DNA of 64,000 nt from Cynocephalus volans (Eukaryota > Chordata > Mammalia > Dermoptera > Cynocephalidae), in contig NC_084461.1 of assembly GCF_027409185.1 (NCBI RefSeq), positions 189,074,001-189,138,000 of the forward strand. The letters run 5' to 3'. Under the pieces are notes generated by a model that saw only the letters and a program-made list of their open reading frames with translations, ran no database searches and was not told the origin of the DNA. Shown here piece by piece: positions 1 through 11,900 of this stretch (positions are counted from its first letter, which is position 1; each line of letters opens with the position of its first letter). Position numbers and translations under genes: made by a program.

Positions 1-138
1 ACCAAAAGGAACCAAACTGTATAAGTTTTGGTCAGTAAACACATTTAAATCAAGATGAAAAATATGAAGTAACCCTAAAAAGGTTTTTAATGTTGCTATA
101 GGTAAATGTTACAAGTGCTTTTTAAAACATTTCTGAGG

Positions 139-285
139 GGGCCGAGCCTGTGGCGCACTCGGGAGAGTGCGGCGCTGGGAGCGCAGCGACGCTCCCGCCA
201 CGGGTTCGGATCCTATATAGGACTGGCCGGTGCACTCACTGGCTGAGTACCGGTCACGAAAAAGACAAAAAAAAAAAAAAAAAAA
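139..285 (+). mobile_element. CYN-type SINE, type C (tRNA unit + 3-prime hairpin)
   Basis: Begins GGGCCGAGCC, has the B box GGTTCGGATCC, a shortened second unit and a GAC-A-rich tail. Perfect 15-bp target duplication AAAACATTTCTGAGG at 124-138 and 286-300. Confidence 0.92.
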
Positions 286-300
286 AAAACATTTCTGAGG

Positions 301-470
301 GCTGGCCGATGGCTCACTCGGGAGAGTGTAGTGCTGATAACACCAAGGCCACGGGTTCGGATCCCATATAGGGATGGCCGGTTTGCTCACTGGCTGAGGG
401 TGGTGCTGACAACATCAGGTCAAGGGTTAAGATCCCCTTACCCGTCATCTTTAAAAAGAAAAAAAAAAAA
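301..470 (+). mobile_element. CYN-type SINE, dimer
   Basis: Two tRNA-Ile-like units ending CCGTCATCTTTAAAA and poly-A; abuts the target duplication of the preceding SINE. Confidence 0.9.
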
Positions 471-601
471 TTCTGACCTTTAACCCACAGTAAGAAATAC
501 CCAGTACACACATACACAACTAAAACGAGTTTCACAAGACAGTATTAAATGTGATACAATAATATTTTACATCTACCCTATTCAATCTATTAACAATGCC
601 A

Positions 602-750
602 GGCCGGCCCTGTGGCTCACTCGCTGGGAGCGCCGAGGCCGTGGGTTTGGATCCTATATAGGGATGGCCGGTGCACTCACTGGCTGAGTGCAGTGCGGAC
701 CACACCATGCCGAGGGTTGTGATCCCCTTACCGGTCAAAAAAAAACCCAA
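602..750 (+). mobile_element. CYN-type SINE, dimer
   Basis: Target duplication AACAATGCCA at 592-601 and 751-760; the first unit has a small internal deletion. Confidence 0.9.
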
Positions 751-2518
751 AACAATGCCAGCTGTGGTCCACCAAACTAACTGCACAATCCACAGCTGGA
801 AAAATACTGGTTTAAATGGAGCTAGAGGTCCAAAGAGAAAAGAGGTATCTTTAAGGGGAATTCACCTATATTGACTGCCCACTAGGGGTTCTTCATACAC
901 GGCCCCATGAAAACTAAGAACCTTCAAATGCATATGAGCTTCATTTTCTAGAACAGATTCCGCTCACATGCTATAATACTTGTAGTACCTAAGGCACTGG
1001 GGGAAAAATGGTATTTACATTTGAAGTTCACAATGAATTTCTTCAACCTTGATACCCTCCCTTCCTCCACATGAAATTTCTATTAGGCCCACAAACAATC
1101 TCAGTCAGGTGACAGTTTCTCCCTGCATGTGTTCTATTGCTGGGGGTGCCAATGGACAGAGGATTGGTTAAAGGAGAACAGTGGAAGGACGAAAGGCTTG
1201 CATCATCCATTAACTTATAGATAAATGACATTTGTTATTAGAAAACCAAAGCATCCTTTCAAGCACTTCCAGCTTTTTATTTACAGCTGCCCTTGCCTCC
1301 ATCTTAAAAGTAAACACAAGTTTCACAGTTTTTCATATCCCTGCCACTTGACTTGCTTTTCATTGGCACATCTCAGGTAATGCAGTTAATCCAAAAGAAT
1401 CTTAAAGGGCAGAGAGAATCCTGAGCTTAGCTCTCAAGGGTCTGCACGAAGCAGTTCAGTTGGTCACGCTGATAGATCCTGTAGAAAAACCCATTAGTGA
1501 GGCTGCAGCAGAGCTGCCAATGCACCTCCCCAACAGTCCATAACCTGACACCAAGTGGCAGCAACCCATACTCTGCCTCCACTGAGTGCTTTGGGAGGCA
1601 CATCCTTCCCCACATGTACTCCAATCAAGCCCTTTTCAGAACTACTAAGTCAAGTGACCTCCAGTGCCTCTGGAAAGGCACTTCCATTGCTTGGAAAGTT
1701 CTTGTGAGAATTTCATCAATACCTTTTAATTAAAGATCATTTTAAAGCTGGGGTTAAGGGGTTAAGCATTAGTTAAAAACAAAAACTGATTTCCTCCATT
1801 TATAGGCATACCCAGAAGCTGGGGCCCATGGGCCTGGCATAAAGTGAGAGCTTGGGGCCTGCATGCTAAGCTCCAGGATAATCCTAGCCACCAGAGGTGG
1901 GCCCCAGGCCTGGCTCTGCAGGCCCCACCTCACCAAAGTTACTAAAGCAATCATTTAGAAACTTTAAAAGTCTTTATTTAACACTAAGGGAATCACCGAA
2001 TTATACACACTGTCCCTAGATCCAAAGAACAGTTCCTAGAACCCTAATTATACAGAAACCCTCAGGTGCTCACTGGTTTTCAAGCTACCTTCTTTGGAAC
2101 CTTCAGGGTTCCTTGTACATGTTGGAGACAAGGGGAAAACCAAGCAGGTAGAGCTCTGGGCCCTCTATCCGGATTTCCACCAAAATCACAGCACTTCACT
2201 CTTTTAAATATGGCAGCAGTGAATAGCATCTTCTTTAAAGGATTATTTTGTTAAAATTTGAAAACTACTGCCGTAGACAGTAAAGCACAAGGATGACCAC
2301 TGAAGTTCCAACATCCTGAAGCTCCAACATCTCTGCCCTATTTTATTTCCTTCAATTTGGAAGGGCTCAGCACCATCTTGTTGCTTCAGAAGTCCACACT
2401 CAGCTCCCAAAAGCAGCTGTTGACAAACCGACTGGCTGACTCAAATTACAAACCCTCATGTACACACTTCTATTTTTTTAATGGACTTGTACAAGGCCCT
2501 AGAAAACCTGATTGATGT

Positions 2519-2629
<111 letters not shown>

Positions 2630-2828
2630 CTAAGATCCCCAAATACCAAAACATTCAAGCCTTTAAATCCAAGGTTTCTTTTTAGAGGCAAAACAGTTTT
2701 CTACCTGTTTTCAGACTAACAAAGGAAGATTCTAAGATTCCTTTTTCCCTGTACTGTGTCTTCCCCCACTCCACCCTCAGACTGCCCTGCCACATGGCAT
2801 TTCAGCAGTCACCAAACCAGAGACTTAC

Positions 2829-2918
2829 TTCCTCTGCTGTGTCCTTCTCTATCCGAACTATCTTGTTTTCCCAGTAGATTCGCTGAGATTCCAACTGGCT
2901 TGTCAGTAAATATGAATA
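2829..2918 (-). CDS. BRAP: BRAP coding exon 10, start of coiled coil
   Basis: Residues 408-437 ([20 protein letters not shown]...DTAEE), 90 nt, phase 0 both ends. Acceptor GTTTCTAG|TATT, donor GAGGAA|GTAAGT. First heptads of the C-terminal coiled coil. No later BRAP exon was found in positions 1-2828, so the gene continues to the left. Confidence 0.94.
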
Positions 2919-5900
2919 CTAGAAACATAGAGCATAAAAACAAAAATGTAAGTCACTGTTGTCCATCTCCGAAATCCAATTAAAACCTGACCTTTTTAAA
3001 TTCTAATAACTTATAGTAAACTTTATTTTTCACTGATATTTCATTTAACATAATTTCAAAATAGGTCTGTGTTCTAAGATGAGCAAAAGAATAGATATCC
3101 TAAATCTCATAAGAGATTCTTTTCATACTGCTCTTCTGAGCAGGGCATAGGTTTTCAAGACCCCCAATGTTGACACATAACATTTTACCCCTTAAGATTT
3201 TACCTATAGATACAGAAAGAACAGATAATAACATCAATATGTAAGAATCAAACTGTGTGAAGGTGTCATTAAGTTCTTGTGTAAAACCTGACCTTTAGGA
3301 CTGGCTGGTTAGCTCACTTGTTTAGAGTGTGGTGCTGATAACACCAAGGTCAAGGGTTTGGATCCCTGCACCAGCCAGCCACCAAAAAAAAAAAAGAATG
3401 TATATTTAACCTTGGTTCTACTCTACTCAACAAGCACGGGGCCAGGGGACACAGAAATGACAATTACACTTCTGTCTTCCTGGGGCTTACAATCTAGTTG
3501 GGAGAAGTGGAAAAATGTACATTTTTAATTTATCTTTTGGGGGAGCGGAGCTGGTTGGTATGGGGATCTGAACCCTTGACTTTGGCGTTATCAGTATTAC
3601 CCTCTAACCAAGTGAGCTAACTGACCAGCCCAGGAAAAATGTACATTTAAAAAAACTTACTCTGGTCAAGCTGACTTTAAGAAGAACCACAGGGGCTGGC
3701 TGGTTAGCTCAGTTGGTTAGAGCACAGTGTTGTAACACCAATGTCAAGGGTTCAGATCCCCATACCAGCCAGCTGCCAAAAAAAAAAAAAAGAGCCACAG
3801 TGGTTTTAAATCTATGTATAACTCAAACCAACCCATCCATCTACCAATCTCTAGGAAGCTGTCCTGTCCCTCCCAGCCCTTGAGTTAAATGCCCCCTTCT
3901 CAACTCCTTTGGTGCTGTGCCTATTATTAATAGCACTTATGATACTAGCACTTAATCACTGGTTTACCTGCCTGTCTCCCTGACTAGACTGTGAACTCTT
4001 GGAGAGGGAAGATTATATCTTTATCTCTTTATATCCAGTGCCCGACACATGCTGGATGTCAAGAAATGTTTGCTGCATCACTGCATGAATGAATGAACGG
4101 TCCTGTGTAACTACAGAGAAGGGACAGATGCATATAGACAGTAGGATCTGGTAGGACATCTGAGAAGAGAGATTTGAAAGGGCTCTTGACAGTCAGGAGA
4201 AGACAGATTAAGACCAAGATCTGATTCCAGAGAACTACTGAACCAAGACAGAGTTGTGGACGTTTAGGATCTCTTCAGAGATGAACGAGTAACACCAATG
4301 AGGCTGGGCTGCAGGGTACAGAGAGAGGGGGCCTATGGAAGGCTTTGGGGTATTATACTGAGAAATGTGGGCAAAGGAGAATCTAAGTCCAAGAACTGGC
4401 AGGATTACATTTCCATTTTGGAAAGACCATTCTAGAAGACTAGAAGAGATCTAAATATGTTTGTAGGCTAGAAAGAAAGGTTAATTAGGAGAATGTGTCA
4501 CTAGAATGTATGCTCCACAAGGGGAAGAAGTTGTTCAATACTGCATTTGCAGCATCAGGAATGGTGGCTGACAGATAGTGGCCCTCAATAAATATTTCTT
4601 GAATAAATAAAATGCATGTACATACTTAGTTAATGTGGAAGAGTTACTTATTCTAAACACTTAATGTAAAGGGTTTAATCTTTTTCAAACCAATACAATC
4701 ATTTATTAATGGTAAAAACATTAGCCTTATTTTACGCCACTTTACTGAATCTATCAGATCTTTAAGAGTCTGGAGATGAGCAACTTTTCAAATGTCCATT
4801 TCCTCCCAAGGATAAGATATTTGTTTTTAAAACAATCTTTTTGAAATTTATATAAAACAGAACTCATGTTAAACTCCCCCTTCATTAAAATAAGATTTAT
4901 AGTACATCAATTTTTTTTTTGGGGGGGGGGGGGGGAACAGCTGGCCAATACAGGGATCCAAACCCTTAACTAATTTATACCACATCAACTTTACAGTAGA
5001 TTTTACTGCTATGGAGAAAAATCAGATTGTGCTAATTTTGTTGTTTCTTCAAGTACATTAATACCCAGCAATGGCTTTATTCATAAAATATACTTTGAGG
5101 ACACATTTGAATATATGAGCCTCTAATTCATAAACTGCCAGCCAATAAAAAGCTTCTGGGACATGGAAAGATGCTATTAAGTTTTCCTCATTCAGACCAA
5201 GTCTGCTCAGTTTCCAACTGCTACCATGATGCCAACATTCTTAACTTCTAGTTTTACTGTAGCTATGTAAGACAACCTTAATACTGAACTTGAGACAAAC
5301 AGGAACACCACATTAAAAACAATAGGACAGAGTGAAACTTAGACTTTCGAAGACGAACAGACAGAATAATAGTATTTTAATAATCCTTCACAGCAATGAT
5401 AGAACTTTAAAAAAAAGGTTACATGAAGGGTAAATGACAAAATTAAAACCCCAAACAAGCTTTCAGTTAGAATAGTAAAAAAAAACAAAACAAAAACCCA
5501 GTAGAAATAGGTATTGAGTGATAATGAATAAAATATCTTACCTCTAACTGTAAGGCATCTATTTTCTCTTCCTGGCAAGTATCACCCTCACATTCATACT
5601 GTACTATTTTTCCATCTGTTTTACTTGCAACGAGTCGATGGACATAATTATCTAAAGAAAAAAAAATGTGTCAACCAAAGTGTGTTTCTTCAGAATGAAA
5701 AGGGTCTCCATAGGCTTTTAACTCTGACAAAATTTTTGTTTTTGTAAATCTAAATTAAATGCCTTGCAATATTTCTTTAAAAATGGGTTGAATCATTTGA
5801 ATTTTAAAGACAGTGAGAAGGCAACAGTGGAAGTATTACTCTCTTTATTTTTTTTTTTTTTTTTTTTTTTTTTCCGGTGACCGGCGCTCAGCCAGGGAGT

Positions 5901-8900
5901 GCACCGATCATCCTTATATAGGATCTGAACCCGCGGCGGCGGGAGCGTCGCCGCGCTGCTAGCGCAGCACGCTACCGAGTGCGCCACGGGCTCAGCCCTA
6001 TTACTCTCTTTATAAAGTGCGACTCAGGCCTTTATAAAGGAGATATTCCTCGGAGATAGTGCCCTGAGGGGCACAGTGAGAGTTTGCAACAGCTGTCAGG
6101 AAGATGACATTTTAAGCTGTGAGGGACAGTGAAGAGGTTCTGATGGAAAAGTTTCCATACAGAATGAATCCAAATTAGAAAATTTGAGAGTGGTGTTCAC
6201 CTCCAGCATAGTCCCAGACTCGATGGTTGGTGAGCTGCATGGCATATGTGTGCTGCGTTTCCTCAAAGTGCTTATAAGCATGTCGACTTACATATCGTCC
6301 ACATCCTATGTGGCCACATATCAGACAAATCCAAAGGTTCTGCCAAGAAGGAGGTAAGAGCTTTATTAGTTAAATCAAAATACGTGACCTGGCCCATCTG
6401 GGGTGGGAAGGGGCCTGACACAGAATGAGACACAGAGTTGTTTCTACAGGAGTTTTGAATAAATATATGTTTAAAACCCAGCAATCAACAATGCTTTCAT
6501 GGGTCAGTCATTTTCTTAATCTGATTTCTACGGAGATCTATGTAAATAGCAAGAAAAAGATTCACAATTTATTAATAAAAATCTAAGGCTTTAAAAGAAC
6601 AAAGAATAAGAGCATAAAGTATTTTGCTTAGGAGTAACATAATTTGTATATTCATATATCTTGCCTAACTCTAGACAAAAAGAAAAAAAAATCAGTCTTA
6701 AAAAGAATTTAAAAGAATTTAAGCCACATGAAGCAGAAGAAAACCCCAAACAATTAGACAATTAGAGCTGTGTTCATTCTTTTTTTTTTTTTTTTTTTTT
6801 TTTGTCTTTTTCGTGACCGGTACTCAGCCAGTGAGTGCACCGGCCATTCCTATATAGGATCTGAACCCGTGGCGGGAGCTTCGCTGCGCTCCCAGCACCG
6901 CACTCTCCTGAGTACACCACGGGCTCAGCCCTCATTATTCTTTTTTATCATCCATTACTTACTTCCTGAACACCACACTCAAAACATTTATTTTCTTCTA
7001 CTGGTTCTGGTGTTTGACAGTACCGGCAAACGGGACACCTATGTAGGACACCAAAAGACAATGGTACAGATTAAATATCAAAGACGGATGTTACAGAAGC
7101 CAAAAGTCAAAAACTGGATTTTATATCCTCCCTCTCTTCTTATATGCTGTTTTCAAGTTTACCATAACTAAGTATATCACTTAAAAGACAAACATTTTTG
7201 GGCTGTTCTCAAACAAAATTAAAATATTAAAAATCTTGATAAAGCAGAGGAAAATGGAGAAATTTTGATCTGTCTCATATCCTTTTCCACTCTTCTGTCT
7301 AAAGCTTAGATGATCAAAGAGCTAAATATTTATTGGTTAGAATTAGGACTTGAGGCAGGTTATTAATTTTGTTCATGTCTGGTTATCCATAATGTATTTT
7401 TACTCCAAACAATCTACCTTATCGCCATTTCCCAAAGACTTTAATCATTCAGAATACCCTGTCCTCTCCAGGTTGCTCCTAAAAGATGGATCTAAAGGGC
7501 CGAGCCCGTGGCGCACTTGGTAGAGTGCTGCGCTGGGAGCGCAGCAACGCTCCCGCCGCGGGTTCGGATCCTATATAGGACTGACCAGTGCACTCACTGG
7601 CTGAGTGCCGGTCACGAAAAAAAAAAAAAAGATGGATCTAAAATCTGTGGTAGCTGGCCAGTTAGCTCACTTGGGAGATTGTGGTGCTGATAACACCAAG
7701 GTCAAGGGTTCGGGTCCCCCTACTGGTCAACTGCCAAAAAAATAAAATAAAATAAAATCTGTAGTAAATTTACCAGATTGAAAACTCTTTATTGGGTCTT
7801 CAAGTTTAGATGTACAAAAAGCAAATAAAATGACATTGAAAAAAATCCATTAATCCTTTTCTATTATACTCAAAACAAAGTAATGCTAAGTACTAGTCAT
7901 GAATATTTTTGTTGGATGGAAAAATATCAAAGTCAGTTGAGGCTGACTGAATTGGCACCAAGAAGAAAGAATGCTCAACATACAACTTGTACCACTTTGT
8001 TACCCAACTGAGTAAATAAAACCAAGAAAAGGAAATAAGCAGGAAGAACACTTAGTTCTTGTCACAGATAAGGAGGCTCTATCTGTGTTTCCTAAGAGAA
8101 AGCTAAAGAACTCAGTCTGTCTCTTTGTTTAGCATCAAAAGAGAAGAGAGAAGACAAACTTGAAGAAATAACAGAAATGGCAGCTAGTAAGTGGCAAGCA
8201 GTCTGGCCAGGGGTAGAAACTAGCTTTGTGTCATCCCTTCTGTCTGTGCAGTGGCTGTGGCAGTGGCTGAATAAGAAAACAACAAACTAATTCTGAAATC
8301 CAACTCTGTACATTGTGCCAAAATGATCTTTCTGAAATGTAAATCTGATCCTGAGAATAGAAAAGGGAAAAAATTATAAACATAAAGTTACTTGGAGGCT
8401 GGCTGGTTAGCTCAATTGGTTAGAGTGCAGCCTTATAACCCCAAGGTCATGCATTTGGATCCCCATACCAGCCAGCTACCAAAAAAAAAAAAAAAAAGTA
8501 CTTGTATTATACAATTAGCACTCTGTGATATATCATATCATCTGTCTAGTGACAGTTTTAAGAATTCTTACTGCCTTCCCCTCCAAAAATAAATTTTAAG
8601 TTTTTATATTATTTTCTTGATGAAATCTTGGGGCAACAGTCCCAGAATGGTCTTCCCTGACATCTCCAAGTGTCTAAAAGACCTGGTACCAATGCTGCCT
8701 CCTAGGGCAGCCTTTCCTGAGCACCCCCAGTTAGGGATGCCATCTCTCCCTCCTCTAATCTATACCTAGAATCACAAACATTTATGTACATGTGTAAACT
8801 CCTTTAGATGGAGCTTCCCCAATGAAGATATGGGTTTGGTTCCTCCCCCCAAGCATCTAGCACTGTACCATGCAAACATTGAGGTTCAAAACCCACTCAC

Positions 8901-11900
8901 TAGCAGCTCTATTTACAATAGCCAAGAGCTGGAACCAGGCCAAATGTCCATCATCTGATAAGTAGATAAGGAAACTGTGGTACACCTACACAATAGGATA
9001 CTACTCTGCTATAAAAAAGAACGAGATACTACCATTTGCAACAACATGGATGGACTTAGAGAAAATTATATTAAGTGAAACAAGTCAGGCACAGAAAGAG
9101 AAATACCACATGTTCTCACTTATTCGTAGGAGCTAAAAATAAATAAATAAATAAATAAATAAACAGACAAATAAAGGGTGGGTGGAGGGAAGAAGAAGAA
9201 AAAAAAAATAACAAATAAATATTGATTGCAAAAAAAAATAATAATAAAGTTAAACATGGGAACAAGCAATTCTTAAAAAAAAAAAAACAAAAAAAAAACA
9301 AACAAAAAAAACCCACTCACTAAATCAACTGCATGCTTTTAAGGGCAGGTGCCATGGCTCACATCCCATAAGACGGGTTGAATTCTAGTCCCAGTTCTGG
9401 CATTCTCTGGCTGTGACACTTTGAGCATACTAATTCTTACCTCTGGGCCTTAGTTTCCTCCTCTGTAAAATGAGAAGGATGGACAAGACGGCCTAAGGAA
9501 ACTTTCAACTTTTTTTTTTTTTAAAAGATGACCGGTAAGGGGATCTTAACCCTTGACTTGGTGGTGTCGGCACCATGCTCCCCCAGTGAGCTAACCGGCC
9601 ATCCCTATATGGGATCCGAACCCATGGCCTTGGTGTTCTCAGCACCGCACTCTCCCAAGTGAGCCACGGGCCGGCCCAACTTTCAACTTTAAAATGCAAT
9701 GGATCTATGACAATTAACTGATGCAGAAAGTAAAATTGGAGTGTCAGGGAACAGAGAAGTGCCCAGAACTTAAATGGTGTAGCAGGTGGACACAAGATAC
9801 AGATAAACATTTTACAGAATGCACACATCTCAGTATGGCTTTGTTCAAGGCAACTTTAAACCTGGACAATTCTTTGAAGAACTACCGAATGATACCCCAG
9901 AGCATCCTGAGGACTTTATGGAATTGCGGCAAGATTCTTGTCCAGCTAAATAAGGTAGGGAAGCTAAATAAGCTACAGAAACCCAGAGTTTATTTGCTCA
10001 CCAATATTTAATGAGCTCCTACTGTGCACCAGGTCTCCCTGGTGAGAGGGGCACAGCAGTGAGCAAGACAGGCAAAGTCCCTGCTTTGTGAAAGCTGGCA
10101 TTCTTCTAGCCACCAGGCCACTTGTGGGTGGAGAAAGAGATTCCTGTGGACTTTCTCCTCTCCTAACTTCTGGGCTTTGGAATGTGATCTTCCTCTTCAA
10201 AAGCACATCCCTACCCCACACCAACTTCTCTCAGCTAACTCATATCCTCCTGAAGACATCATTTCTCAGGTGTCCCTGGCTGCATCATGGCCCCAGTTCT
10301 TCAGTTGTGAAGCCACATTCTGCTCCTCTACAACATCTGTTATGGCTGTGATTTCACATTTATCTGCATGATTGTCAGACTCTCTTTCTTCTCCTCTGTA
10401 TCAGGAAACCCACAAGGACAGCATCTGATATACCTTTCTAGCTAAGTGCTACAGTATAGTTTGCAAAGGGAGCAACTACTCTTGATTTGGCGGTGGGGGG
10501 ACGGAGAGGCACAGGCTACACCTCTGTTCTTTGTCTGCAGCAATGCCACCTATATCTAAGGCCTCTGTTGTGCTGGGAATCAGAAGACACTAGGTGTATG
10601 CCTCTTGCTTAATGACACTATTACTACTAGCCACCAAGCCACCAGCAGCCTGATAAAGCTAAAATGTTAGGGTGCTGTAGCCCAGTTGATAAGAAAGCCA
10701 AAGTGAATGGTAGACACCAAGTGCAGGTGATAGATGAGATTCCAGACATAGATTTCATTTTAGCATAAGAACCTCAAAGCTAAGCTTTGCATTTTTTTTT
10801 TTTTTTTTTCTTCCCCATTCTCTAGCTCTGGGAAGGAAAGAACAATGCACGCTGCTTTGAGAAATTCCACAAGCATTCAGAATCAGCATACTAAAAAGGA
10901 CTTGGTCTAAGAATGCTGATTCCCATGTGAACTGAGGAAAGTGAAGGAAAAAAATGGAAGGTCCTTCTGTGTAACCTCTTTACTATCATGGTGCCAGGTT
11001 TATAAAGTCAGATACTTGGAATGGTCCATTTTTGGTGGTGGCTATTTTTAATTCTGGAAAAGGGTTATAATGGACTTTGATACTGTGGAGGTGAACTCAC
11101 GTTGTGTCATCCCAGCGCTGCAGACATTGGCTGTGGAAGCTGTGGTTACATAACGTGGTGAGAATACCATTCACGGACTCGTCCATGCGCTCCAGACACA
11201 CCGTGCATTTGGGGAGCTCTGTCAGGTCCATCACTGGGAGGCTGGCACCCTACAGGGAAACATACCACATAAGCCACACTCTTCATCCACCAGCAATTTT
11301 TTTTTCTCTTACCAGTAGTTTTCATGTTGCTTTCTGATTCCTAGCAGGATGTTCTCAACATTATTGTTCTATGCAAATAATTTAAATTGGTAAGACTTTC
11401 ATTCATTTATTTATTCATTCAACAAATACTGATTGAGCATCTCCTATATTCCCAGTGCTATGCTAGGCACTGGGAATACAGTGGTGAACAAAGCAAAGAT
11501 CCCTGCCCCCATGGAGCTGACATTCTAGGAAGGGAGGAAGATTGCTGCCAAAACCTTAATATGTAAGTCAAAAATGTTACCAGACTCCTAGCTTTAGCTC
11601 TAAATGTCTAGGACAATAACCGGACACAAAGGGATAAAATAAGCAGATTAGCAATGGATCTGAATGATTTTCCCACAGAGTAAATTATAACTCAACACTT
11701 TCTACTTATTAATAATAATAATATCGACAACACTAATTTTCATTTATTCACTCATTTAACAAATACTTATTGGATCCCTGCTATGTGGACCAGATACTGT
11801 TCCAGGTGTGGAACAATGGTGAACAAAAACAGTAAGTCCAAGAAAACAGTTTCTCATAGGGCAGTTTCTTCCTGCCCTCACATAGCTTTGAACCTAGTGG

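Larger units (their letters stand above)
2919..5541 (-). other. BRAP intron 9
   Basis: Contains three monomer SINEs, L2 remnants (3840-4095, 4490-4610) and a truncated SINE with a G run. The remainder (4620-4910 and 4975-5540) shows nothing recognisable. Confidence 0.7.
7039..11100 (-). other. BRAP intron 6
   Basis: Contains four SINEs, a young L1 3-prime fragment, L2 remnants at 8640-8890 and a diverged old repeat near 9990-10100. About 10480-11100 and 7780-8390 show nothing recognisable. Confidence 0.7.

Noticed and set aside
3300..3380. tRNA-Ile-like sequences as functional tRNA genes
   Set aside because: They carry A and B boxes but have mismatched acceptor stems, poly-A tails and target duplications, so they are SINEs.
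6770..7171. 133-codon open frame and similar frames over SINEs (for example 9505-9828, 29960-30352)
   Set aside because: They run through SINE bodies and T tails; the repeated peptide motif comes from the SINE, not a gene.
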